Source: Hyphomicrobiales bacterium
GTDB lineage: Bacteria > Pseudomonadota > Alphaproteobacteria > Rhizobiales > Aestuariivirgaceae
DNA length: 8,364 bases
Assembly: GCA_025362535.1 (NCBI GenBank)
Contig: JANYGE010000132.1
Location: forward strand, 1 to 8,364
Reading direction: 5' to 3'
Shown in pieces: positions 1 to 6,363 of this stretch. Positions within the stretch are counted from its first letter, which is position 1, and every line of letters begins with the position of its first letter. Made by a program: the position numbers and the translations under genes. The notes beneath the pieces are model-generated. The model saw only the letters and a list, made by a program, of their open reading frames with translations, searched no databases and had not been told where the DNA came from.

Positions 1-96
1 TTCCAGCGAAAACTGGAGCCCAGCTAAGATCAAGGATACTCATGTTAAGGTTTTTCGCGCGCATGAAAAGAATCTGGGTTCCAGTTTTCGCTGGAA
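1..96. repeat. REP/REPIN-like palindromic repeat overlapping the amine oxidase start
   Basis: Positions 1-23 and 74-96 are inverted copies with one difference (G18 opposite T79, a G-U pair in RNA), separated by 50 bases. Each arm is itself a small hairpin: TTCCAG-TTTTCG-CTGGAA at 79-96, and the matching TTCCAG-CGAAAA-CTGGAG at 1-18. The right arm continues into ATGAC (to 100), so the left arm probably begins with GTCA just outside the window. This is the layout of dispersed GTCATTCC-type palindromes of proteobacteria, whose accidental translations give the familiar string VPAFAGMT or similar; the family assignment comes from memory of such repeats. The element ends inside the coding region and encodes part of the signal peptide. 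Copy number in the genome cannot be seen here. Confidence 0.75.
32..36 (+). promoter_or_regulatory. Ribosome-binding site of the amine oxidase gene
   Basis: AAGGA lies 5 bases before ATG 42 and favours that start over the in-frame ATG at 63, whose nearest purine-rich stretch (AAGG, 47-50) is about 12 bases away. The site lies in the loop between the two repeat arms. Confidence 0.55.
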
Positions 97-2051
97 TGAC
101 TATGATTGCGGGAGCAGCCCTTGCAGAAGACGATGAAGGCCCCTTTCATCCAATGGATGCCCTCACCCCCAATGAAATCACCCAGACTGTCAAATTGCTG
201 AAAGACGCAGGCGATGTGGACGAGAAGACCAGATATCCCGCCATCACTCTTTTAGAGGCCAACAAAACAATCATCCGCGCCTGGAAACCAGATGACGCTT
301 TCACCCGTGCCGCCTTCGTGGTGCTGCGCAAAAATGGCGAGACTTTTGAAGCTACTGTCGATCTCACCAACAACAAGGTCACATCCTTTACCCCAAAGCC
401 AGACGCACAGCCCATGATCATGGATGCCGAATGGAGTTTCGCCCGCGATAAATTTATGGCGGACCCGCGCTTCAAAGCCGCCATGGCAAAACGCGGCATT
501 ACTAAACTCGAGAATATCCATTGTACGCCAAACTCTGCCGGAAGTTTTCCGGGTGAGGGTTATGACAAGCGCCGCATTCTCAAAGTGCCTTGCTTCAGCA
601 GCCTTGATAAACTGCACCCTTCGCTGGCCCGCCCCATTGAAGGCCTAATGGGTGTGGTCGATTCTGAATCAGGCGAAGTACTCGATGTGCTTGACCGGGA
701 AGTTGTTGATCTGCCAGGTGTCCCGGAAGGCTACGGCAAAACTCTCGCGAAGCCCGGTCCTGAAACCAAACCCATCGCCATGGTCGCACCCCAAGGCCCA
801 AATATTGAGCTGGAAGGCAATCTCGAAATCAAATGGAACCGCTGGTCGATGCATGCCAGAGCCGATAAGCGTGCTGGTCTAATCCTGTCTCTGATCCGGT
901 TTGATGATGGCAAGAAGATCCGCGATGTGGCTTACCAGATGAATATATCTGAAATGTTTGTGCCCTATATGAGCCCAGACCCCACGTGGAGCTATCGCAC
1001 CTTCATGGACGCTGGAGAGTTTGGGTTGGGTTACCTCATCTCATCCCTAAAGCCCGGTGTCGATTGTCCACCCAATGCCGTGTTCACTGATTTGGTGTTC
1101 CCGAATGATATTGGTGGCACTTATACGCGACCGCAGGCTCTCTGCATCTTTGAACGCGCCAATGGCGATCCTGCCTGGCGGCATTATTCCAGCGGCCGCA
1201 AAACCGTAAGAGGTGTGGCACAAACCGAGCTCGTGGTCCGCCATATTCCAACACTTGGCAATTATGATTATGTAGTGGATTACGTTTTCTCGCCACAAGG
1301 CAATATCACCCTTCGCGTTGGCGCCACCGGATTTGACGCGATAAAATCTACCGCTGCCAAAGATATGGAAAGCCCGACGGCCCTCGCCGACACCACCTAC
1401 GGCACTTTGATCGCACCTTATACGGTGGCCATCAACCACGACCATTATTTCAACTTCCGACTAGACCTTGATGTTGATGGCACGCAAAATGCTTTAGTGC
1501 GGGATGCCTTTGTTCCAACTGCAGCCACAGGCTCCACCACGCGCAAATCTCTGTGGACACTCAAGACCGACCGTTATGCAACAGAAGGCCCCATTGTGCC
1601 CGATCACATGGCAACAGGTGGAGAAACCTGGCGGGTGATTAACCCCAACGAAAAAACCGCACTCAAATTTAACCCGAGCTACTGGATCAACACGCACCAC
1701 GAGGCGACGTCAATTTTAGATAAATCAGATTCACCACAAATGCGTGCTGGTTTTTCCGCGCAAACTCTGTGGGTGAGCAAATTCAAGCAAGGTGAAAACT
1801 GGGCCGCTGGACTCTATCCCAATCTTTCGACGAAAGATGAGGGCGTTCCCGCTTTTGTGGCAGACGCTGAGCCCATCAAAAACGATGATCTCGTGCTCTG
1901 GTACACCATAGGTTTTCGCCACGCACCACGCCCCGAAGATTTCCCCATACTTCCCACCTTCTGGCATGAGGTGACATTACGTCCTGCTTTTTTCTTTGAC
2001 ATGGACCCATCAATGACCTTCAATCCCGGCCAGTACAAATTCAAGGAATGA
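42..2051 (+). CDS. Exported copper-containing primary amine oxidase (topaquinone enzyme)
   Basis: This enzyme oxidatively deaminates primary amines to aldehyde, ammonia and hydrogen peroxide, probably in the periplasm. The catalytic set of the family is complete. The topaquinone precursor is Tyr408 in TLGNYDY. The catalytic base is Asp323 in YRTFMDAGEFG. The copper ligands are His466 and His468 (NHDHYFNFRLD) and His627 (RHAPRPEDFP). A conserved disulfide pair is likely at Cys342/Cys368. The spacings (85, 58 and 159 residues) agree with those remembered for the E. coli and Arthrobacter enzymes. At 669 residues it is near the Arthrobacter size and lacks the extra N-terminal domain of E. coli TynA. 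Residues 1-28 form a signal peptide: basic KR at 9-10, a hydrophobic core at 11-28, and probable cleavage at ALA-ED. Residues 12-18 of that core are encoded by the palindromic repeat. ATG 42 is preferred for its AAGGA; ATG 63 would give a neater n-region. Substrate (tyramine, phenethylamine or other) is not determinable. It is the first gene of a packed run. Confidence 0.93.
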   Translation: MLRFFARMKRIWVPVFAGMTMIAGAALAEDDEGPFHPMDALTPNEITQTVKLLKDAGDVDEKTRYPAITLLEANKTIIRAWKPDDAFTRAAFVVLRKNGETFEATVDLTNNKVTSFTPKPDAQPMIMDAEWSFARDKFMADPRFKAAMAKRGITKLENIHCTPNSAGSFPGEGYDKRRILKVPCFSSLDKLHPSLARPIEGLMGVVDSESGEVLDVLDREVVDLPGVPEGYGKTLAKPGPETKPIAMVAPQGPNIELEGNLEIKWNRWSMHARADKRAGLILSLIRFDDGKKIRDVAYQMNISEMFVPYMSPDPTWSYRTFMDAGEFGLGYLISSLKPGVDCPPNAVFTDLVFPNDIGGTYTRPQALCIFERANGDPAWRHYSSGRKTVRGVAQTELVVRHIPTLGNYDYVVDYVFSPQGNITLRVGATGFDAIKSTAAKDMESPTALADTTYGTLIAPYTVAINHDHYFNFRLDLDVDGTQNALVRDAFVPTAATGSTTRKSLWTLKTDRYATEGPIVPDHMATGGETWRVINPNEKTALKFNPSYWINTHHEATSILDKSDSPQMRAGFSAQTLWVSKFKQGENWAAGLYPNLSTKDEGVPAFVADAEPIKNDDLVLWYTIGFRHAPRPEDFPILPTFWHEVTLRPAFFFDMDPSMTFNPGQYKFKE

Positions 2052-2055
2052 GATT

Positions 2056-2670
2056 ATGAAGCTTTATGGCGCATTGAATTCACCTTATGTGCGAATGTGC
2101 ATGGTTACGGCTCTTGAAGTTGGTTTAGACCAGCGCGTAGAACTGGTGAAGGCGGATTTAACCTTTGTCCAAACCAACAAGCAGTTGGAAAGGCTCTCTG
2201 CGCTGGGCAAAATTCCCGTGCTGGAAACAGACCATGGCCACCCGATCTTCGATAGCCGTGTCATCATGGAATATCTCTGTCATGCCGGGGGCAATAAGGC
2301 GCTGCTGCCTGATGATGGCGTAAAGCGTTTCCGTATTCTCACCTTGCTAGCTTTAGCTCAAGGCCTGTCCGATGCTACTGTTGGACTTCGCATTGAAACC
2401 GCCGCTCGCCCAAAGGGCCTGCAATGGGCCGAACTTGAGGAGCGTCTTAAATCACGCATCAGTGCATGTTTAGATGAACTTGAAACCCAATGGCTGAAAG
2501 ATTTAAGCGAAATCAATCTGGGGAGCATCGCCACCGCTTGTTCCCTCGGCTATCTTGATTTCCGCCACGGCTGGCTCGATTGGCGCAAGTCTCATTCAAG
2601 CCTCGCACATTTCGCGGAGAATTTTTACGCCCGAGACAGCATGATCACTGCGGCTTTGCCAGGAGCATGA
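2056..2670 (+). CDS. Glutathione S-transferase family protein, YibF-like
   Basis: This is a cytosolic two-domain protein of 204 residues, the usual GST size. The N-terminal thioredoxin-like half begins MKLYGALNSPYVR, with Ser9 at the position of the usual catalytic Ser/Cys. It contains the cis-proline loop GKIPVLE (Pro54) and the glutathione gamma-glutamyl contact FDS (Asp66-Ser67). The helical C-terminal half includes INLGSIATACSLGYLDFR at about 153-170, very like E. coli YibF in the same place. The physiological substrate of YibF-type proteins is not established, so a conjugation or detoxification role is only inferred. AAGGA at 2043-2047 overlaps the end of the amine oxidase gene, 8 bases before this ATG. 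The 4-bp intergenic gap upstream and the ATGA overlap downstream imply co-translation with both neighbours. Confidence 0.87.
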   Translation: MKLYGALNSPYVRMCMVTALEVGLDQRVELVKADLTFVQTNKQLERLSALGKIPVLETDHGHPIFDSRVIMEYLCHAGGNKALLPDDGVKRFRILTLLALAQGLSDATVGLRIETAARPKGLQWAELEERLKSRISACLDELETQWLKDLSEINLGSIATACSLGYLDFRHGWLDWRKSHSSLAHFAENFYARDSMITAALPGA

Positions 2671-3842
2671 GCGAGTTCACGGCAATCATTTCTGGTGCTG
2701 GACCAGCGGGCCTAGCTGCGGCGTGTTTGTTCGCCCTTGATGACGTAAAAACCGCAGTCATTGCACCACCCTCAGTAGCTGATCTGCGCACGACCGCTTT
2801 GATGCAACCTTCCCTGCAACTTCTAAAATTTATCGGTGTTTGGACCGAGGAGCTCAAATCCGTTTCATCTCCCCTCATGCGTTTGCACTTAATCGATGAC
2901 ACCGGAAATCTTGTCACAGCACCAACCCTTGAGTTCAGCGCAACAGAATTGGAATTGGAGGCTTTTGGCTGGAATATCCCCTTAGCTCAACTCATTCCTC
3001 TGCTGCACAAAAAGGCTGAGGTCTTGGGCGTAACTTTCATCAATGACATTAGCCTAAACGCTGTTACCGATGAAAACCAGATCACTATAAAAACCGAACT
3101 GGGAAATTCTTACAGCGCGAAAATTCTGCTGGCCGCCGACGGCGCTGATTCTGCCTTGCGCAATTCTCTTGGTATCACTGTCGAAAACTGGTCTTTTGAC
3201 CAATCGGCTTTAGCCACCAGCTTTGCCCATACCGCTTCACACCAAAACATATCTACCGAATATCATAAATCAGCCGGCCCCTTCACCACCGTGCCACTGC
3301 CCGGCAACCGCTCTAGTCTGGTTTGGATGGAGCGGCCAGCTCGCATTGAGGCACTCTTGAAACTCAGCGATGCCGAACTTGCCATTGAGATTCAGCTTGA
3401 AACCAAAAATATGCTGGGCCGCATTTCAAATCTTGGCCCGCGCAAAGCATTTCCGATGCGCGGCCAGCGTGCCACTAAGTTTGCCACCAAACGCTGCATG
3501 GTGCTGGGTGAAGCCGCCCATGTACTGCCCCCGATAGGTGCGCAAGGCCTCAACCTATCTCTCAGAGATGCAGCTCAAGCAGCTGATTTAATTATTAGTT
3601 CTGCTGATCCAGGGGCCGAAACCAACTTGCAGGAGTATGATAAATTGCGCCGCGCCGATGTTGTGCCGCGCCAGCAGATGGTAAACCTGTTGAACAGATC
3701 TCTGCTCAGCACCATGCCAGCCTTATCGCTGGCGCGCGCCGCTGGTCTCAGCGCGCTGGCAAATTTTGCGCCCTTGCGCACGCTAGCCATGCGCCAAGGT
3801 CTGGCTCCCGGGGCAAATTTACCCTTTGCAATGCGCGGATAA
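2667..3842 (+). CDS. UbiH/UbiF/VisC-family FAD-dependent hydroxylase (monooxygenase)
   Basis: This 391-residue flavoprotein has the class A aromatic hydroxylase signature. The dinucleotide-binding GAGPAG is at 10-15, Arg41 lies in RTTAL, the DG motif is ADGAD at about 157-161, and the FAD-ribityl motif GEAAHVLPPIGAQGLN is at 281-296. The last motif has Glu where many relatives have Asp (GDAAH). The family hydroxylates the ring of ubiquinone precursors using NAD(P)H and oxygen, at the membrane surface. Alphaproteobacteria use several paralogues (UbiH, UbiF, UbiL, UbiM types) with differing ring positions, and the sequence does not say which this is. A role on another aromatic substrate is also possible. 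I chose ATG 2667 because it overlaps the GST stop as ATGA, has AGGAG at 2661-2665, and is followed at once by the beta strand and glycine motif. The frame is open back to 2580, but the extra 29 residues are GST sequence in another frame. Confidence 0.85.
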   Translation: MSEFTAIISGAGPAGLAAACLFALDDVKTAVIAPPSVADLRTTALMQPSLQLLKFIGVWTEELKSVSSPLMRLHLIDDTGNLVTAPTLEFSATELELEAFGWNIPLAQLIPLLHKKAEVLGVTFINDISLNAVTDENQITIKTELGNSYSAKILLAADGADSALRNSLGITVENWSFDQSALATSFAHTASHQNISTEYHKSAGPFTTVPLPGNRSSLVWMERPARIEALLKLSDAELAIEIQLETKNMLGRISNLGPRKAFPMRGQRATKFATKRCMVLGEAAHVLPPIGAQGLNLSLRDAAQAADLIISSADPGAETNLQEYDKLRRADVVPRQQMVNLLNRSLLSTMPALSLARAAGLSALANFAPLRTLAMRQGLAPGANLPFAMRG

Positions 3843-3892
3843 TGGACTTGCCTAAATCACGCAGAATTGGCATTGAATACACATGCGCCTGA
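3842..3892 (+). other. 16-codon linker reading frame between the hydroxylase and hspQ
   Basis: ATG 3842 overlaps the hydroxylase stop by one base (TAATG, 3840-3844). The frame runs 16 codons (MDLPKSRRIGIEYTCA) and ends in TGA at 3890-3892, whose last base is the first base of an hspQ ATG (TGATG, 3890-3894). No clear ribosome-binding site precedes either junction. The geometry would allow terminating ribosomes to restart twice and so carry translation into hspQ. Whether the peptide is made is unknown, and chance is a real alternative for so short a frame. Confidence 0.35.
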
Positions 3893-4221
3893 TGAACGAA
3901 GCCAAATTCCAAATTGGACAAATCGTCCGCCACCGTCTCTTTTCATTTCGGGGCGTGATTTTTGATGTCGATCCAGAGTTCAACAACACTGAGGAATGGT
4001 ATAATTCCATTCCCGCTGAAGCCCGGCCGCGCAAAGATCAGCCCTATTATCACCTGCTCGCCGAAAACGATGAGACAGAATATGTGGCATATGTCTCAGA
4101 GCAAAATCTTCTAGAGGACGAAACCCGCGACCCCGTCCGCCACCCGCAAGTGCGCGATTATTTTGCAGGTTTCGATAGCAAGAAGAAGCAATATAAGCTG
4201 AAAGACAAGCGCGCGCATTAA
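3892..4221 (+). CDS. hspQ: Heat-shock protein HspQ (YccV-like Lon adaptor / hemimethylated-DNA-binding domain)
   Basis: The 109-residue product fills the whole YccV-like domain. KFQIGQIVRHRLFSFRGVIF is the N-terminal beta-barrel strand set, DVDPEF and EEWYNSIP follow, then RPRKDQPYYHLLAE and the strongly conserved ETEYVAYVSEQNLL. A short basic tail ends KDKRAH. In E. coli, HspQ is heat-induced, binds hemimethylated oriC/dnaA DNA in vitro, and is a specificity-enhancing factor and substrate of the Lon protease; carrying these roles over to this organism is inference. An in-frame ATG at 3883 would add three residues (MRL). I prefer 3892 because relatives have only a few residues before the KF-IGQ strand and because of the TGATG junction, but neither start has a good Shine-Dalgarno. 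It is the last gene of the plus-strand run, 40-49 bp after the hydroxylase, and converges on the minus-strand operon. Confidence 0.92.
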   Translation: MNEAKFQIGQIVRHRLFSFRGVIFDVDPEFNNTEEWYNSIPAEARPRKDQPYYHLLAENDETEYVAYVSEQNLLEDETRDPVRHPQVRDYFAGFDSKKKQYKLKDKRAH

Positions 4222-4228
4222 TGCGCTT
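4207..4228. terminator. Possible weak bidirectional terminator hairpin between convergent genes
   Basis: AAGCGC at 4207-4212 pairs with GCGCTT at 4223-4228. An alternative is the perfect 14-bp palindrome GCGCATTAATGCGC at 4213-4226. It covers the hspQ stop codon and lies 18 bases beyond the stop of the opposing gene. Neither side has a good T tract (TTTGCTT on plus, GTCTTT on minus), so termination efficiency is doubtful. Confidence 0.35.
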
Positions 4229-4245
4229 TGCTTGGCAGTTCGCTC

Positions 4246-4671
4246 TTATTGCATAAACTTTCCAATCCAAGGATTAGCTTTGCGTTTGCCGCAAGAGTAA
4301 AATTTGACACCGTCAAGGGTAAAACCATCAGAACCAGTTTTGACCAATTCGAGTTTAAAACCATTCACCGATGAGCCCTCGGTTGTCAGATCAACTGTAA
4401 GCACAGTCTTATCACCCATCACACTCACATGGCGGATAATTCCGAAGCTTTCACTCCAATTGATTTTGTCTTGCGACAAGTTGACGAAGGCTTGACCAAT
4501 ACTGTTGTCAGGGCTCTCAGCGCTATCCCGATTGATTTTGCACCAGGCTTTTTCTTTTGCATAGGTTACTGACGCAAATGGCAGGGCATCTCGCGCCTGA
4601 ACACATGTGGCATAAGTTAAAAATATCGAAATCACCAATATAAAAAATGGCAAACCCAATCTGGCTTTCAT
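4246..4671 (-). CDS. Small exported protein of unknown function downstream of hflX
   Basis: I do not recognise the family of this 141-residue protein. It opens with Lys/Arg, then a hydrophobic stretch at about 6-22, and a likely signal peptidase I site after Ala26 (VQA-RD). Cys23 lies before that site and lacks a proper lipobox, so a lipoprotein is unlikely. The mature part, about 115 residues, has exactly two cysteines (Cys44 in AWCKIN and Cys127 in FYSCGKR), which could form a periplasmic disulfide joining the two ends. The middle alternates polar and hydrophobic residues (TVLTVDLTTEG, GFKLELVKTG, GFTLDGVKF), suggesting a small beta-rich fold. Its ATG is 1 bp after the hflX stop (TAA-T-ATG), with only an A/G-rich stretch upstream, so it is probably co-transcribed and translationally coupled. 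Confidence 0.75.
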   Translation of the reverse strand: MKARLGLPFFILVISIFLTYATCVQARDALPFASVTYAKEKAWCKINRDSAESPDNSIGQAFVNLSQDKINWSESFGIIRHVSVMGDKTVLTVDLTTEGSSVNGFKLELVKTGSDGFTLDGVKFYSCGKRKANPWIGKFMQ

Positions 4672-4672
4672 A

Positions 4673-6034
4673 TTAAGTCTTTTCTTTCATCGCCTTGCCA
4701 AACCTGGCTTGCGCCTGCCCCGCCGTGTCTGCATCCAGTCTTACTGACAATTTAGTGCGGCCATCTTCATAATTTTTACGATCTAAAACTTCACCACGCT
4801 GATGCAGCCACGCCATGTTCTTTCCGTCCGATGGCTCAATCATAATATCAAACATCAAGCTAGATTGCGCTAAGCGTTGCTCAACATGATCCAGCAATCG
4901 ATCAATACCGTCTCCGGTGAGCGAAGAGATCAAAACCACATCTTTACGGCGTTGCGCCAAAGCTTGACGGTTGGTGAGTTCTTGAGGTGGCAACAAGTCT
5001 GATTTGTTCCACACTTCGATGATCAAACTGCGGCGCTGCTCATCAATGCCAAGCTCTTCCAAAACCAAATTCACGTCATAAGCTTGTGCATCTGTTTCAG
5101 CATGGCTCACATCACGCACATGCAAAATTACATCGGCAGCCAACACCTCTTCAAGTGTTGCGCGGAACGAAGCAATCAAAGATGTCGGAAGTTCGGAAAT
5201 AAAACCAACTGTGTCAGACAAAATAATCTTGCGGCCGCTGGGCAAAGTAATGTTCCGCATCGTGGGGTCAAGGGTTGCGAAGAGCAAATCCTTGGCCAGC
5301 ACATTGGCATCAGTCAGCTTATTGAATAATGTCGATTTTCCGGCGTTGGTGTAGCCCACCAGAGCCACGATCGGATAAGGAATGCGCTCCCTGCCCTTGC
5401 GGTGCAAATCACGGGTTTTAACCACCGTTTCCAATTCACCTTCAATTTTGGAAATGCGCTCTTGTATCAAGCGCCGATCCATTTCCAACTGGCTTTCACC
5501 AGGGCCACCCAAAAAGCCGAAGCCGCCGCGCTGGCGTTCAAGATGGGTCCAAGACCGAACCAAACGCGATTTCTGATAATTCAGATGCGCCAGCTCAACT
5601 TGCAAAATGCCTTCCTTCGTCGTGGCGCGCCGCCCGAAGATTTCAAGAATGAGACCAGTACGATCCAGAACCTTGGCTTTAAATTCCGTTTCAAGATTGC
5701 GCTGTTGAATAGGTGAAAGCTGGGCATTGACCACCACCAACTCCGCGTCCACTTTCGCCACATGCTCGGCGATCTCAGCTACTTTGCCTGTGCCCAAAAA
5801 GGTGCCTGGCTTTGGTGCCAGCAGCGGTGCGATCAAAGTGTCAACGATATCGAGATCAATGGCCTCAGCTAAACCAATTGCTTCATCAAGCTTGCTCTGC
5901 GCGTCACGATCAAAAACATTGCCTACAGTGCGCTTCTTGCGTTCAACATGAACAACCAAAGCCCTTGTGAGCTCCGGTCCTTCCATTTGAAAATCAACGC
6001 CACCACCTGCCTTAACGTGTTTTTTAATGGTCAC
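4673..6034 (-). CDS. hflX: Ribosome-associated GTPase HflX
   Basis: This 453-residue GTPase binds the large ribosomal subunit; in E. coli it splits stalled 70S ribosomes, notably after heat stress. The N-terminal HflX domain (about 25-200) carries [29 protein letters not shown] and the glycine-rich [15 protein letters not shown] at 170-184. The G domain has G1 GYTNAGKST (227-235), G3 DTVG (274-277), G4 NKSD (343-346) and a G5-like ISSLTGDG (369-376). A C-terminal beta domain follows. The start codon is GTG, overlapping the hfq stop as GTGA, so the two genes are translationally coupled. The hfq-hflX pairing is widespread in proteobacteria. The protein is complete, with no missing motif. Confidence 0.96.
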   Translation of the reverse strand: MTIKKHVKAGGGVDFQMEGPELTRALVVHVERKKRTVGNVFDRDAQSKLDEAIGLAEAIDLDIVDTLIAPLLAPKPGTFLGTGKVAEIAEHVAKVDAELVVVNAQLSPIQQRNLETEFKAKVLDRTGLILEIFGRRATTKEGILQVELAHLNYQKSRLVRSWTHLERQRGGFGFLGGPGESQLEMDRRLIQERISKIEGELETVVKTRDLHRKGRERIPYPIVALVGYTNAGKSTLFNKLTDANVLAKDLLFATLDPTMRNITLPSGRKIILSDTVGFISELPTSLIASFRATLEEVLAADVILHVRDVSHAETDAQAYDVNLVLEELGIDEQRRSLIIEVWNKSDLLPPQELTNRQALAQRRKDVVLISSLTGDGIDRLLDHVEQRLAQSSLMFDIMIEPSDGKNMAWLHQRGEVLDRKNYEDGRTKLSVRLDADTAGQAQARFGKAMKEKT

Positions 6035-6276
6035 GTATTCGCGCTCTCATCATCAAACAAACTGATAGGTCCGCCAGGCATAATAGTAGAAATCGCGTGT
6101 TTGTAGACCAATTGCGAAACGCCATCACGGCGCAGCAACAAGCAAAAATTATCAAACCATGTGATAATACCTTGCAACTTCACGCCATTCACCAAAAACA
6201 CCGTGACTGGCATTTTGGTTTTGCGCAAATGATTGAGGAAGGTATCCTGAAGATTCTGTTGTTTTTCTTGTGCCAT
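6031..6276 (-). CDS. hfq: RNA chaperone Hfq
   Basis: This is the hexameric Sm-like protein that pairs small RNAs with mRNAs. The 81 residues begin [11 protein letters not shown]. The proximal-face residues Gln10-Asp11, Asp42 and the YKH motif (Tyr58-Lys59-His60) are present. The Sm1 segment runs [20 protein letters not shown] (25-44) and Sm2 is [11 protein letters not shown] (57-67). The rim has Arg18-Lys19 where E. coli has two arginines. The tail is short and acidic (FDDESANT), as is common in alphaproteobacteria and unlike the long E. coli tail. I chose ATG 6276 because the product starts as Hfq proteins do and GGA lies 7 bases upstream; an in-frame TTG at 6288 would add four residues. Its stop overlaps the hflX GTG. 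A promoter in the leader is plausible but not pinpointed. Confidence 0.97.
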   Translation of the reverse strand: MAQEKQQNLQDTFLNHLRKTKMPVTVFLVNGVKLQGIITWFDNFCLLLRRDGVSQLVYKHAISTIMPGGPISLFDDESANT

Positions 6277-6306
6277 GGCTGATTCCAACTCTTATTGTTT
6301 TTATTG

Positions 6307-6328
6307 AGACTGATGCAAATCGCAGTCT
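6307..6328. repeat. Small inverted repeat in the hfq leader
   Basis: AGACTG at 6307-6312 and CAGTCT at 6323-6328 form a perfect 6-bp inverted repeat with a 10-base spacer. It lies in the ntrX-hfq gap, about 30 bases before the hfq ATG. There is no T tract after it on the minus strand, so it is not an obvious ntrX terminator. It could be an operator or an mRNA structure, or it could be chance. I see no convincing -35/-10 pair in this gap. Confidence 0.35.
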
Positions 6329-6363
6329 AACACATTTCTAATGGCGACAAAAGCAGGCTAGAT

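Noticed and set aside
2580..2666. Possible earlier start of the hydroxylase, adding 29 residues
   Set aside because: The stretch lies wholly inside the GST gene in another frame. The flavin-binding strand and GAGPAG begin right after ATG 2667, and that ATG has AGGAG and the ATGA overlap.
3847..3880. CTTG followed by CATTGAATAC upstream of hspQ, looked at as a heat-shock sigma (RpoH) promoter
   Set aside because: The spacing and the -10 part match the alphaproteobacterial consensus poorly, and the transcript would begin at about the start codon.
4594..4671. Lipoprotein signal at Cys23 of the unknown exported protein
   Set aside because: The preceding residues (TYAT) do not form a lipobox, while VQA-RD just after fits ordinary signal peptidase cleavage.
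6277..6288. TTG start giving Hfq four extra residues
   Set aside because: No spaced ribosome-binding site precedes the TTG, while ATG 6276 gives the standard Hfq N-terminus with a GGA upstream.
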